A stretch of 64,000 nt of DNA from NCBI GenBank assembly GCA_963575645.1, contig OY754469.1:49124753-49188752 (forward strand). Reading direction: 5' to 3'. Shown in pieces: positions 10,992 through 22,503 of the stretch. The translations under genes were made by a program, and so were the position numbers. The notes beneath the pieces were generated by a model. It had not been told where the DNA came from, ran no database searches, and worked only from the letters and a program-made list of their open reading frames with translations. The first letter of the stretch is position 1. The number at the start of each line of letters is the position of its first letter. The stretch comes from Xanthostigma xanthostigma. Taxonomy: Eukaryota > Arthropoda > Insecta > Raphidioptera > Raphidiidae.

Positions 10992-11884
10992 GTTTCTTTC
11001 TTGAACAGCGCGCCATGATACCCGAAGATAAATTTTAAGCAAGCAGCTTTGAGGTTATACGTAAAAACACGAAAGACAGCCGTTCGCGAGTCGCGACTAT
11101 TAGCTAAAATGCAATAGGGTTGCTACGGAAACGACATCTAAACAACAGTTGATAGGTTATTTTTTTTCTTTACTGCCGCCCAAACGTACGTACTTCCCGC
11201 ATCAGTGCGTGTAATCCCACCAATGCGTTAATGTTAGACTTTCTGCGTTACAATTGATGCTGAAAGTATGTAGTTTCGATCGAGGTATGACGAAAAATAT
11301 ATAGGTACCAACTGTAGTTGAACAAGTAACCAAAAGAATAAAATATTTGAAAAGGTCCATAATAAAATTTTATCATTTGTATATTTGAGAAAAACAGAAA
11401 TAACAGTAAATATTTTATTATCGAGTGCTATAGAAATGTGTTCCTTTATTGTCGTTTTCACGCGTATCAACGCAATGGCTATATATCTGGTCACGGTTTG
11501 TACATTTTCCAAAATTCGAGAATCTTGATTTAAAATTTAATATTAATGTTCGAATACACAGATAAAAACAATTAAGCGTTTCGTATGTTTCCGTTCCGTT
11601 CCGTTTTTTGGTCGGCAGCTTTAAGATTTATGATCTAAATACATATACAAAATAAAACCTTATTGTTATTAGTAAGCAGTGCTTTATTAAGTGTATGAAA
11701 ATAGCAATAAATAACTAAATATACCACAGAATTTAACACCTTGTTACTTACAAAATTTATTATTTTATTTTGTGAATAGATATATTTGATAGCGAGAATC
11801 CTTCGAATGTTGCATTATTTATTTGGAAAATTGTATCTAATAACGCACTTAATACAAAAACTCACATTATTCAAGTGATTTTTA
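10992..11884. other. Unassigned stretch with one short shared segment
   Basis: About 11028-11085 (containing GCAAGCAGCTTTGAGGTTAT) matches the reverse complement of about 49568-49624. The rest shows nothing recognisable; a 92-codon minus ORF at 11234-11512 has no family features. Confidence 0.5.
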
Positions 11885-12247
11885 ACTTCCCAGTTGTAAT
11901 CGGCCCGAAAATCGAATTGATACATTTTTATGTCTCAAGGTCACTACATAATTTTTGAAAAACTGTATGCCTATGTGTTCGTACGTACCTATGTAAGTAC
12001 GTGGTCATTTCTTTTTACGACGAAATCTCTAGAATAAATGATATCGACTACTTTAGGGTGCCAATCGAAGCGTATTAACGTAAATATGATCGGAAAAAAA
12101 TTTATCTAAATCGGTCTAGCCGTTTCTCTTTTTGTTTCAACAAAAATACTGCAAATAAGTTGAATTTTGAAATTTTTTGAAAAAGATTTCTCGGGGCTAA
12201 TTTGTTAAATACCTATTTAATATTCCATAGTGATCATACTGGGAAGT
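11885..12247. repeat. Candidate short terminal-inverted-repeat element
   Basis: Begins ACTTCCCAGT and ends ACTGGGAAGT, a 10-bp perfect inverted repeat. The interior includes insect-repeat wording such as ATCTAAATCGGTCTAGCCG. No clear target duplication and no second copy in the window, so the call is tentative. Confidence 0.45.
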
Positions 12248-12519
12248 AGATCGTGTGAACCTCAAGGATCGAACTTGTAAAGAGAGAGAGGTTGTAAATT
12301 ATAGACGCTCGACAACTAAATTCATTGCCGTTTATGTATTAAAGAATCTGTCAGCCAGCATAAACAAACCGATTGGTACGAGCTCATGTTCCTGGTAGGA
12401 TCCTGATATACGACCCACCTCGCGGTTTGGTAGAATTGTATCTGCGTGGATAAAATTACTATAAAACACGTGTATACAGAAATATTATAATGCGTATTGA
12501 TTCAAAGGTTCCATCTATA

Positions 12520-12865
12520 TCTATACTAATATACTAATAAGAGTTTGTTTGTTTGTTTGGTTGGTTGAACGTGCTAATCTCAGGAACAATTGGTTCTAGT
12601 TGAAAAAAATGTATTGCTGGAAAGCTCATTTATCGAGATATGCTAGAAGCTATATATTATCACGCTACGACCAATAGGAGCGGAGCATCAATGAAAAATG
12701 TTGCAAAATGTCCGTCCGACAACAACTTTTAAACGGTAACTCCGATCATCATGAAATTTGGACACAACATTCATCTCGGTAAACTAAGATGAATGTGCGT
12801 ACACATGTCCCTCCCCCTCCCATTCGTTCTTTTGCAGCCGGATGAAACCGGGCGTCACCGCTAGT
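12520..12865 (+). mobile_element. Non-autonomous Helitron-like element
   Basis: It starts TCTATACTAATATACTAATA, has TTTGTTTGTTTGGTTGG, CTAATCTCAGGAAC and GAAATTTGGAC in order, and ends CCGCTAGT. TC at the 5' end and CTAG(T) at the 3' end are Helitron termini. The internal wording matches a class common in Lepidoptera. The hairpin before CTAGT is weak. No Rep/helicase ORF. Confidence 0.65.
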
Positions 12866-13647
12866 TCAATACCTATATATTTGTGCTTTGGTTTCAGATA
12901 TACCCGCTCTCCCACCATACGGTGGAGGTGCGGTGTTCCAGATATTGCGCTGTAGCCTGTAGATAAATATTGACTTACGAGCCATGCGTGAAAAGGAAAT
13001 AGACATAAATATGCATATTGGATTGTAATAAAGCCGGCACGTCTCTCCGAGTTTTGATATTATCAGATGACAGGCTAATAAATCCCCAATCAAACCGACC
13101 GCATCTAGCAATTTAACCTGTGTTTTAGCTTTAATTAAATTGTTAAAGAGATACCGTGTACAACAAATATATTACTGAATATTTAATAATAAACTTATTA
13201 GATTTTTTTTTAAAGTAAACATGCAAACAATTTGCCGAAAATAGAGAAAAGAAAAAGGAAGTACAGTGGAATGACCGGTTTTTAGACTTTATTCACGATT
13301 GACGCATCGAATTCCAACCACTCACATTTCCTTTACTTTGGATGGCCAGTTCTATATTTATTTTGTTCTGCTCCCCTGAAAAAAGGTGTTTTTCTTTGTG
13401 AGTTTTTCCTGTATGACGAAAAAATAAATAAATATATGTTTATTGCTCAATAAGCAAAAGGCACAGAATTCAATCGTGTGTTTGTTCTTCCATCTGTCCT
13501 ATAACATTCACAAACAAGTTTACAATATTTTAAAACAAACCAGTAAAAAATTGATTCAAAGAACCTAAGATTGGTTAATCACCTTATTGCCTTCTACGAT
13601 CCAAAAGTAGCTTATTTATACTACTTGATAGAGCTTTTAAACTTATT
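12866..13647. other. Unassigned stretch
   Basis: An 81-codon minus ORF at 12866-13111 has no recognisable domain. No repeat partner was found. Confidence 0.5.
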
Positions 13648-14494
13648 TTATGTAGGTATATTGATTTTAATAGTGTCACTGAGTTCGTTCAGATATTTCG
13701 GGGCTGAGTATGAAAAGGATTTCTTAAAAGAATTTGAATTAAAACGGGGTGTTACATATATGACATGTCTACTACTGTATTTATTAAGATTAATCTGTAA
13801 TTTGGTTTTTAAATAATTAAGCTCTTTTGTTTTTAAAATTTTAAAAATGATATTGTATAAATGAAGCAAGCGCCGCTCAGCCATGTTCAAAATTTCATAG
13901 CGCATTAAATATGGACTAATACAGCGGTTGCCAAAGTGGTGGTCCGCGGATCACTAGTGGTCCGCGAGAAAATTTCGCTGGTCCGAAGAAAAATGTGGAA
14001 TATACTTACTCATCATGTTAAGTTATGTTTTAAGATGCATTAAAACATGATTCAATTCATAACAATACGTGACAAGTTATAAAAACTTCTGCTTTATTTT
14101 ATTATGGTTTATTAATAAAGCTTTCATAACTTGGTTACTAGTATTAATAGTTTCATTTTATTAACTAGGTACATTTTATGTGTTCTTTGATCACAATTTT
14201 TTTTTTATAAATATATTTAACACTTAAAAAATCCTATTAGTGGTCCGCGGGATTTAAATTATGAATTAACTGGTCCGTGAGGTCAAAAAGTTTGGCGACC
14301 GCTGGACTAATATGTTCCCTAAAGAGAATTTCACAAATAAATCTCATACAGGCATTTTGTAGTTTCTGTATTTTATTACGGGACTCAAAAAATGAGTGTA
14401 CAAACAGATTAAAGCCTTTCGAAAAAATAAAAAAATAGTCTGTATTGGAAATTTCAAACATAACTGTGTCCAAAAAAAATCCCTGTGGGCCCAC
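13648..14494 (-). pseudogene. LINE reverse-transcriptase C-terminal remnant split by a hAT MITE
   Basis: Minus strand. The upstream piece (14313 to about 14494) encodes KIQKLQNACMRFICEI and REHISP; the downstream piece (13648-13913) encodes ILNMAERRLLHLYNIIFKIL and a tail ending NELSDTIKINIPT before a stop. Together these are the C-terminal region after the reverse transcriptase domain in Jockey/CR1-type ORF2 proteins. The two pieces are separated only by the MITE at 13922-14304 and one copy of its 8-bp duplication. Across that junction the reading frame is continuous. The reverse transcriptase core is missing upstream, so this is a 5'-truncated dead copy. Confidence 0.8.
13922..14304. mobile_element. 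hAT-type MITE with perfect 8-bp target duplication
   Basis: Ends are CAGCGGTTGCCAAAGT at the left and, reversed, CAGCGGTCGCCAAACT at the right, the form of Charlie-like hAT termini. It is flanked by GACTAATA at 13914-13921 and 14305-14312, an exact duplication. GTGGTCCGCGG repeats lie inside both ends. 383 bp, no coding capacity. It sits inside the LINE remnant on the minus strand. Confidence 0.93.
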
Positions 14495-14718
14495 CCGCCC
14501 AAATTATGTAACGCACGTGTCTCGAAATAGTATAAAACAAAGTCGTTATCCGTGTCTGTCTGTTAGCTTAGTTTTTTTTAAACTACACAATAGATTTCGG
14601 ATAGTTATTTGTTAGGACTTTGATTTAAAGTTGCTGTATCAAATTTTTGACAGTAATTGTCTGGGTTGACCAATAATCTATATATAATATAGTCATGAAT
14701 TATTTTTTTAAGACGAGT

Positions 14719-14807
14719 AATTCGCCATGGGAACCGATTCTAGTGCTCTTTGGTGGCAGAAAATTAAAGGTGTATATGCTTTAATCACATTCATATATTT
14801 CATCTGA
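14719..14807 (+). other. Short ATG-led segment, copy 1 (inverted partner at 16188-16376)
   Basis: Twenty-six codons from ATG at 14727 begin MGTDSSALWWQKIKGVYALI and then stop. The nucleotide match with the reverse complement of 16300-16382 runs from ATTCGCCATGGGAAC through the GCTTTAATCAC region. The two segments may be the ends of a single element of about 1.66 kb, or two copies of an unknown gene start. Function unknown. Confidence 0.45.
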
Positions 14808-15644
14808 CAGTTAGTTTATTGTAATTAGTGAACTAAAGAAAAAGAATTTATTCTTGTCTGAGATCTGTGCATGTAATGGTTTCCTATGCATTTATATCAT
14901 TGCTACTAATAAATTTAAAAAAGGATAGAAATTTAGGATTTAGTTATGTTAAAACGAATTTCATAATGACAGTTAGCAATTTTTTATTATTATGGAATAT
15001 GGAAAAAAACTTTTTTATTTAATGGAAAAAATGAAAAACAAAATGGATGTAGGTATATAAACAGAAAAGAAAAGAACTAACCAATGAAGAAAAATCAAAG
15101 TTCCAAAAATGTACTTGCTTCTTGACTATAATGTGATTCGCTTTAAACATCTGTTCTCCTTCTACTAGATGTCTTTTAGAATTACCCAAATACTTAATAA
15201 TATCAGTAATATTTAAAATTGATTAAAGCCACTGAATTATAACTACGAACTGGAACGACTGCGCAATGTTCAAAATCCGAGCCGGTATGTTAGAACGGAC
15301 ACGCTGCAAATCGTGGATTTAGGTCTTTGTTGCACACATTGCTTGTAATGGGATGATCGAGAGCTTGCGATTTAAAAGTACTTTTATTGTTTGATATAAA
15401 TGATTTTGCCGACTTCTAAATATATTTAAGGCTAGATAAATGATCTATAATATCATTATTGTTATCATTTTTCAAAGATATTCGCAATAAGTTATAAATT
15501 CCATATTTGAAAATATACCTACCTAGTTGTAAGGTTACTTTCTGCTACAGGTGAAATTAAAATGAATCGCAGAATTTTGAATTGAAGTTGTGATATTCAT
15601 ATTACATGAGATTTTATGTAAACAAAACTTTTCATAAAAAAAAT
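14808..15644. other. Unassigned stretch
   Basis: AT-rich, no ORF with family features and no repeat partner found. It lies between the two inverted ATG-led segments. Confidence 0.5.
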
Positions 15645-15820
15645 AGAACCGCCTTCAAAAAAGCCACTAAAAAGTGGAAAATAAAGTTCTGAGGTCGGCT
15701 CCAATTTAATGAGTAAGTAGGTATATAAAAAGTTTTGGTAATAAAATTGGCGCCGACCTCAAAACTTTGTTATTTTCCTCTTTTTAGTGGCTTTTTTTGA
15801 AGGTGGTTCAATTTTTTTTT
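15645..15820. repeat. Foldback with GAACCGCCTTCAAAAAAGCC arms
   Basis: The left arm includes GCCACTAAAAAGTGGAAAAT and the right arm includes its near complement, ending GAAGGTGGTTCAATT. The terminal motif resembles that of the 48567-49087 element (GAACCGACTTCAAAA). Non-coding. Confidence 0.75.
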
Positions 15821-16187
15821 TATAAAAAATTTCGATTTTTTACTTTTCAGTGGCTATGCAATACGTAGTTTACACGTTATTAAATGACATCTTTCTTGAT
15901 ATTTGATTGCTAAAAAAACTACTGAACCGATTTAAATAAAAATTATAAGGGACCATCCCGTAAACATTCTCAACCCAACGGTTCACAAATATCGCGGGAC
16001 ATACATACATAACAATGACTGGTACACACTTAACAGTCCATATCTTGAAAACTACTGAACCGATTTTGATAAAATTTGCACTCTACCCGAAGTTGAAAGA
16101 TACTTAGTCCAATAAAAAAAGAATTGTTGCAATTCGATTTCTAGTTTCTTAAAAAATACGTTTTAATTGACACTTGACGTGACACGC
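15821..16187. repeat. Insect-type repeat boilerplate
   Basis: Contains twice the phrase ACTACTGAACCGATTT (about 15919 and 16052) together with GCGGGACATACATACATA. Such wording marks common non-autonomous repeats in Lepidoptera. Exact ends not visible. Confidence 0.4.
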
Positions 16188-16376
16188 TCATAAACACAAG
16201 TGTGCTAAACAGAGAAAACAATACACGCTTTGCAGCCGTACTACTCTAACATGAAGGATCGTTTTAATGACGCTCTGCCCGTTTGAGCAATCGTTCCACT
16301 TGGTGTATATTTCAGTGATTAAAGCATATGCAGCTTTAATTTTCTGCCACCAGGGAGCACTAGAATCAGTTCCCAT
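16188..16376 (-). CDS. Unknown 62-codon ORF, inverted partner of 14727-14807
   Basis: Starts MGTDSSAPWWQKIKAAYALI at 16376 and continues for 62 codons. The first 21 residues nearly match the copy at 14727. Beyond residue 30 no resemblance remains, and the rest may be chance. I recognise no family. The shared start, identical in amino-acid sense despite several synonymous changes, hints that it was once coding. Confidence 0.3.
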   Translation of the reverse strand: MGTDSSAPWWQKIKAAYALITEIYTKWNDCSNGQSVIKTILHVRVVRLQSVYCFLCLAHLCL

Positions 16377-16382
16377 GGCGAA

Positions 16383-16749
16383 TAGAGAGAAGTCTTGTCA
16401 CTAATATTGTCAATGAATAATTTAATAAATTCGGAGTTTAACTGTAGAAACCCGCTATCGAGAATCAGCAATCATTTTAACAATTTCCGTTCCCATTGAT
16501 AAGAGCAGCGGTGAATGTTTAGACGGTCTAAAAGAAAACACACGCCGGTAAACGGCGACAAGCTCGCTTTTCATTACATATTGTTCTTCTTCTTCTTCGT
16601 TCTCTTTATACCGAGTGTTCCGTTTGCTGACTGCCCGCCTTTGTTTTATTTTCCCAGAATTTCACCGAAAACTGGGACACAAATATAATTTTTTTGACGC
16701 GTCGCATTTATTCATTTTGAACAACAGCGAACTGTAGAGGAGGAAAATA
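16383..16749. other. Unassigned stretch
   Basis: No gene or repeat recognised; a TTCTTCTTCTTCTTCG run lies near 16585. Confidence 0.5.
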
Positions 16750-17145
16750 ATAATAATGCGTTTAACGTCCGTTTCTCGATTTTATGTCATAACAGACACC
16801 ATTCGCACTATTACTATTTTCCATCAATCACACTTCCCGTTATATTCTACATTTTTAAAATTCAGCTTAATTAATAGTAATGGGCGAATGAAGGAATTTT
16901 AGGACATTAGGATAAGGTGGAAAAATTTTGAGCATAGGAGACTGACAGTTAAGCGGCCATGGCCTTGAATAAGGAATTATCTCGATATTTATCTGGAATC
17001 ATTGATGGAAACCATCGAAAACCTCAATAAGATGGCCGGTACAGGAATTACCGTTTCTCGACGAAAGGCAGCAGGAAAAAGTCCCAGTCACATCTGCTTC
17101 CGCCGGGATTCGAACCCGGTACATCCCGAATGCGAGTCTATAGTG
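16750..17145 (-). mobile_element. tRNA-derived SINE, copy 1
   Basis: On the minus strand a pol III B box (GGGTTCGAATCCC, complement of 17105-17117) lies at the head. A body follows with the complement of GGCCATGGCCTTGAATAAGG and of GAAACCATCGAAAACCTCAA. Copy 2 is at 61386-61795. The A-box side of this copy is poorly kept (about 17130-17150). SINEs of this type are copied by LINE machinery. Confidence 0.7.
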
Positions 17146-17369
17146 CTGCATTATATATTTTTCCAAAAGGACGTCATCTTTGAATACGTATATATTTAGA
17201 GAAAAAATTGTGGTATTGGGGAGTGGGGATTTATAACAGTTGAAAGCATTTAATGCGCAAAAGAATTAGAAGCACTGAGTTAACGAGCAACGACTTAACA
17301 AAGACAATCGTGTTTTCATAAAATGGAAAACTAGAATGCAAGCTCCTGTTTTCACAACGTTCCATACTG

Positions 17370-17876
17370 AAAAATAAATATAGTTTAAAAAAAACTAAAA
17401 AACACGCTTTATATCGAACTAAAAAGTAAAAAATATTTTTTTTAAATAAGCTTAAAACAATAATGAAAAAAAAAATACAAGCATTATTGTGAAAAAAGCG
17501 TGGGCCGCTTTGTTCCACATTTTCGTACATCGAGCGCCCCACGCTTTTTTCACAATAATACTTGTATTTTTTATTCATTATTGTTTTAAGCTTATTTAAA
17601 AAAAAAATATTTTTCACTTTTTAGTTCGATTTATTGTCAAAAATTTGCCGAAAAAAAAACAATTTTTTTTTCGGCGTGGATGGGATTAGAACCCACGACC
17701 CGTGATTCCGAGAGTTGACGTCAGCGAAGACCCGTGCCTTAGACCGCACGGCTAGCCAGTGTACTTACAGAGCTGGCATATTATACCACTATATAAACCA
17801 CTTGCTGTAGTCCAAATGGAGATTACAAACATACATACAAACTTACAAGTGAAACTAATATAAAGCGTGTAAACAG
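17370..17876 (-). mobile_element. tRNA-linked palindromic element, copy 1 (reverse orientation)
   Basis: On the plus strand the long palindrome (arms about 17418-17507 and 17532-17632, with CAATAATGA...CACGC motifs) comes first, then the tRNA-like block, then the ACATACATACAAAC block, ending ATATAAAGCGTGT. The outer ends ACACGCTTTATAT are inverted. Read in its own orientation, its loop matches copies 3 and 4. Confidence 0.8.
17673..17757 (-). pseudogene. tRNA-like sequence inside palindromic element copy 1
   Basis: Minus strand reads GGCTAGCCGTGCGGTCTAAG (A-box-like) and ends GGGTTCTAATCCC (B box) and CCACGCC. Spacing and a long middle arm suggest derivation from a class II tRNA (Leu or Ser type). 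The acceptor stem does not pair properly and no anticodon is clear, so it is a pol III promoter relic and not a working tRNA. Confidence 0.65.
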
Positions 17877-18418
17877 GCGACACAGCCTTATACTTGAACA
17901 CGTTTTTTTCTGTCTGATCTTTATCAGAGACTTTATTATTATTATTTATTTAATGGCGGCGTCTTTAAGTTCGCATATTATTGTGTCGTGATCGCACGGA
18001 TAATGAAAAAAAAGTTGTAGTAGTATGCCTTACAATTACGCTTTATTAATTACACGTGACATTCCTGTTGATGGTAACGAGCCAATGGCACACGATGATA
18101 TCGATTCAAAGATGGGGACTTGTTAAAAGTCTAAGTTGGCATGTGTTTATATTCCGTTCATAATAAAATATTATATTCGCGCGTTAGAAGTGATTTAAAA
18201 CTAATTTTTAATTTGCATGCCAATAATTAATTTATCGAAATAAAATAATTATTAAAAGACGCGTGATTTTAGCATAAATACAGCTATTAGACGACACGCG
18301 CATGTGAACATGGATATACCTCTATTCTGTTAATAACCTCTATTCTATTGGTAGTTTATCCTGTAAATTTTGATTTTAGTGAACGCGCGTATTCTAAAAA
18401 TTCAACTCTCATCTTTTT
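17877..18418. other. Unassigned stretch
   Basis: No gene or repeat partner recognised. Confidence 0.5.
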
Positions 18419-19288
18419 TTGACGTGATAACGTCTTATAAATTGATGAATCACCAATCTTATAAATTGATAAAACACCGACTGCATGCACGAAAAAGTGT
18501 AACGTAACGTTCCTAACGTTCGTAACGCGTAACGTTCCGCCTGACCCTGTGCGTGCGTTTTGCTAATTTCTCGCTCAATTTAAATCAGATCGGTTTGAAA
18601 CCAGTCTTAAACGAAAGAGGAGAACATTTTACATAGATTTCGTATAACAGAATTTGCCTAAACAGTTTTTTTATACTTTATATAGAAAAATAGCTGTATA
18701 AAATATAAATGCAATGTTGTCTAATGCATGGCGCGACGCGGTCTGTCGTCTTTGTTTGCCGTACATGGAAATTAGAAGAGAACGTATGTCTTGTCTTAAC
18801 ATGAAAACGGCTGCATTTCTAATGTTTAATTCAATTTTTTGACATTAGTATTTTGTGAAATGCAACGCCTTCTAAGTTAACTATTGGAATAACTAATTAT
18901 TATTAGAACATAATACTTTGACAGTTGCAAACGTCACTTTTGACATTTCTTATCATTCCGACACCAAGGATAAGCGGATTGAAACCAAATTTTGGGAGGA
19001 TGTTTGATATGCAAATATGAAGTGGCCTATTGTTTTTGGGGAACATCGGCGCATGCGTAAAAGAATATATCTCTTATAATGATGTTTTATATAATAATAA
19101 TACAGTTTTTAAAACGGTTTTTACTCTATCTATTTTTACTAGAAATTTTTGTAAATTTTTTGGGGAAAATCGGCGCATGCGCAAATAGATTCGAATTATT
19201 ATAATTATTATATAAATTTAGGTTATGTATTACGGAATACGTTATCACGTAAAACTATCGTCCGTAAACCGACTTTACAGACAACCAA
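18419..19288. mobile_element. Family I element copy 2, with a different interior
   Basis: Left end TTGACGTGATAACGTC to about 18558 and right end from about 19183 to ACAGACAACCAA match the corresponding parts of 54199-54772. The middle (about 18560-19180) is unrelated to the other copies. Its second half carries GATTGAAACCAAATTTTGGG and GCGCATGCG, shared with family J (36790, 37485, 55937). Confidence 0.7.
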
Positions 19289-21197
19289 TTTTTTTTTATA
19301 AAAAAGTATGGTTTCAAAAAAATATATTTATAAGCGCAGTAATTTTTTGGAGGCAGATCCAAAAGGAAAAATTGATCAAATAGCAACTGAATTCAGAAAT
19401 GCTTGTGTCAGAAACCAGTGGATCGATTTTGATGAAAATTTTTGTAGTTAGTTGTAAATATACAGGTACTTTTTAATTTTCAAACTAATTGAATATCCTA
19501 ATAAAAATGTAGCGTCATGGAATTTTGCGCCTTTTGATAAAATTATTCTTTAACCTTTTTATTTATGTCCTAAGTTCCTTAATTGTAAATATAACAATAA
19601 TGATAACCTTTAAATTGACAAATTAACAAACATTTCCAGTCTTATAAAACGTCATCCTTAATTTTCGATATTTTAAAAAACGTAATATTTTCAATAAAAA
19701 GTCATGCAGTTGAAAATTCAGATTATCGACGAATTTTTAACTCTATATTATTTTCAACACTGGCTATAAAATAATAGGAGAAAACTAAATAGTTTTACAA
19801 AATTTCAAGCCAACTTAAATTACGGGCCTGTTTTAAAGTAAACTTTCGGTTTCTGCTTTCTAATTATGTAATTAATTTCTCACTTAAAAAAGGATTTAAT
19901 TAACTATTTCAATGCTTTTTTAAAATCTGGAATTTACTTTTCATAGCGTTGTTGTATATTTGATTTCCTTGAACCCAGCCCTGTTATACAGCCAACTGTC
20001 CGATCTTTAATAATAACACACAAACCCTATAATTACAATTCTTCGAAACTAATGGATTAAATTCACGACAAGCCATAAAAACTTCCGTCATAGAAAATAA
20101 AACTGTTGAATTCAAACACATGAATCATTTTAATAATTTTGGATCCCGTAAACTTTCTCTAATTCTAAAGTAAGGATATAAAATTTGAATATATAAAGTT
20201 TGCATCCGTTGTCATATTATGCCAAAGAAATTAGACCATATACCGGATGTTTGTGGTTGCGCGAGAACAATATTTTACAGAAGTTTAAAATAAAGTCGAC
20301 TTGAAAATTTGTATCCTTATTTTTACTCTCTAATAAATACTTATTTCAGGTAAAAGTAAGTTAATCATTTCAAATTTAGATATTTATTCTACAGGGCCTA
20401 TTTCTTAAGGGCTATACATAGGACCCGAGGATTTAAAAAATACTGAGATATATTCCTATGTAACATTTTCCGCAGAATCCAAATATGAAATAAAAAAGTA
20501 TGGTTCTCATTTAAAATTTTAAAGTTGAGTCCTATCGGGCTCTTTTATGGAACTTAGGCCCAAAATCTAATTTTGTCATTCAATAGACAAAAAATAGTTA
20601 TCAAAAAACTATTTTAACATTCTTAGTCCGGCTTACCAGTAAATAAATATTAAGCAGTTCCGGGACTTTTGAAACACTCTGTATAAACATACGTGTATAA
20701 AACGGACAAAAAAACGAATTCACTAAGTGGCAGAGTTGCAAAATTTAGGAAATCCTAAGCCCAAGATATTCTTGAAATCGAACCTTAAATCTACACAAAC
20801 GTTGATCCAAAACAAACGACGAATCAGAAAAGTGATCTTGTAGAATAAAGAAAAGAGACGTACGATAACAAAGTGTATAGCATCCCGTAACCGGTGTATC
20901 AGTCGTTAGTGGGAATAATTTATTACGGCTGTTCAACGACTATACATATTGTGTTAGTCGACAATATAAGTATAAAGTTTAGAAAGCTGTGGTAATTAGA
21001 GAAGAGCTTACGGTAGGAAATAGCGGCAAATGTATCATATCTGTCTCACGCGACAATAGCTGGTCCGCTAAATTTAATAACGCTTCGAGTCGCCATAAGG
21101 CACTTACACTACTGGCGTCGGTCGGATGACGGGACCTAGGGGTCGAACCAAAATTTCTCGACGTTTCATAACCTCCTATAAGAAGTTTGGCACCTTT
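19289..21197. other. Unassigned AT-rich stretch
   Basis: About 1.9 kb without recognisable genes. A 63-codon minus ORF at 20745-20936 has no family features. ACACTCTGTATA at about 20672-20683 resembles the end of a common insect element, but no partner end was found. Confidence 0.5.
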
Positions 21198-21825
21198 TTA
21201 CACGCTTGTAAGTTTGTATGTATGTATGTATGTTTGTTTGTAACTTTCGTTTGGACTAAGCAAGTGGTTTATTACTGTTAGTATGTTATGCCACTATTGT
21301 AAGAGCAATCGTTGACCGAGCGGTCTAAGGCGCGGGTCTTCGCTGACGTCAACTCTCGGATTCAACGGTCGGGGGTTCTAATCCCGTCCACGCCGAAATA
21401 AAAAATTTGTTTTTTTTTCGGCAAATTTTTGACAATAAATCGAACTAAAAAGTGGAAAATAAATATAGTTTAAAAAAAACTAAAAAACACGCTTTATATC
21501 AAACTAAAAAGTGAAAAATAAATATAGTTTAAAAAAAACTAAAAAACACGCTTTATATCGAACTAAAAAGTAAAAAATATTTTTTTTAAAATAAGCTTAA
21601 AACAATAATGAATAAAAAATACAAGTATTATTGTGAAAAAAACGTGGGGCGCTTTGTTCCACATTTTCGTACATCGAGCGCCCCACGCTTTTTTTACAAT
21701 AATACTTGTATTTTTTATTCATTATTGTTTTAAGCTTATTTTTGAAAAAATATTTTTTACTTTTTAGTTCGATATAAAGCGTGTTTTTTAGTTTCTTTAA
21801 ACTATATTTATTTTAAAATGTCTGT
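21198..21825 (+). mobile_element. tRNA-linked palindromic element, copy 2 (loop inverted)
   Basis: Order: GTATGTATGTATGT block, tRNA-like block, AT-rich linker, palindrome (arms about 21560-21650 and 21680-21780), and ATATAAAGCGTGT near 21773-21785. A segment with AACACGCTTTATATC is tandemly duplicated in the linker. The loop reads GCTTTGTTCCAC...CGTACATCGAGC, opposite to copies 3 and 4, although the element has the same orientation. Confidence 0.82.
21305..21394 (+). pseudogene. tRNA-like sequence in palindromic element copy 2
   Basis: A-box-like TTGACCGAGCGGTCTAAGGC and B box GGGTTCTAATCCC (21373-21385) followed by CCACGCC. The 5' side does not form an acceptor stem with CCACGCC. It is a tRNA-derived relic. 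Confidence 0.62.
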
Positions 21826-22503
21826 TTATATAATATGTACATATATAAATGTGTTCCCGGATTGAGTTCACAATAGCTGAGATTTACCAAAAATTTTCGA
21901 ATTGGAATTTAATATTTTGGGATTCCGCCCTGCTTGGTCTAAAACTTATTTTCAGTTTACTTTCGATTTTTTTAGGCCTTTACAGTTGAGCAAAACCTCT
22001 TTTCGTTTCAGGTAAAGTACCTTTCCCGTTCATAGTATCTACGAAAATGTCACTAAGAAAAGTTGTTCACAATGAAAAATTATTGCGTTATGAAAATTTT
22101 TAGAATTTATATAAATGCATGAAAAGCAACTATTTTATTATTTTCGCGAATTACGTAAAAAGACGCTCGAATTGTGAGAATATTGATCAACAAATGATTT
22201 TAATATTTTTGTATATGCGAGGTAAGTTTGCGGGAAAGTATAAACGTTTTTCAGCAAAATAATAATGATTACAGCGGTATGCCTCGAGACGAGGCATGGG
22301 TGACGCAGCACAGAAGATTCGGTCGTCGGCTGTGTGTACTATAATACTACATATTATTATAACTAAGGTACCGGCCTACAAACAAACAGCCGCGTGTTGT
22401 TAGTATAACGGTTACTGCGTTAACTTACTTCTCTTACAGAGCTTTACTGGCTTTACATTTTGTATGGATGGGAAAATTTCATCTCGAACGAAAAAGATCA
22501 GCC
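21826..22503. other. Unassigned stretch
   Basis: No gene or repeat partner recognised. Confidence 0.5.

Noticed and set aside
21305..21394. A functional tRNA gene
   Set aside because: A and B boxes are present, but the acceptor stem does not pair and the anticodon arm is unclear; four similar blocks occur only inside the repeat.
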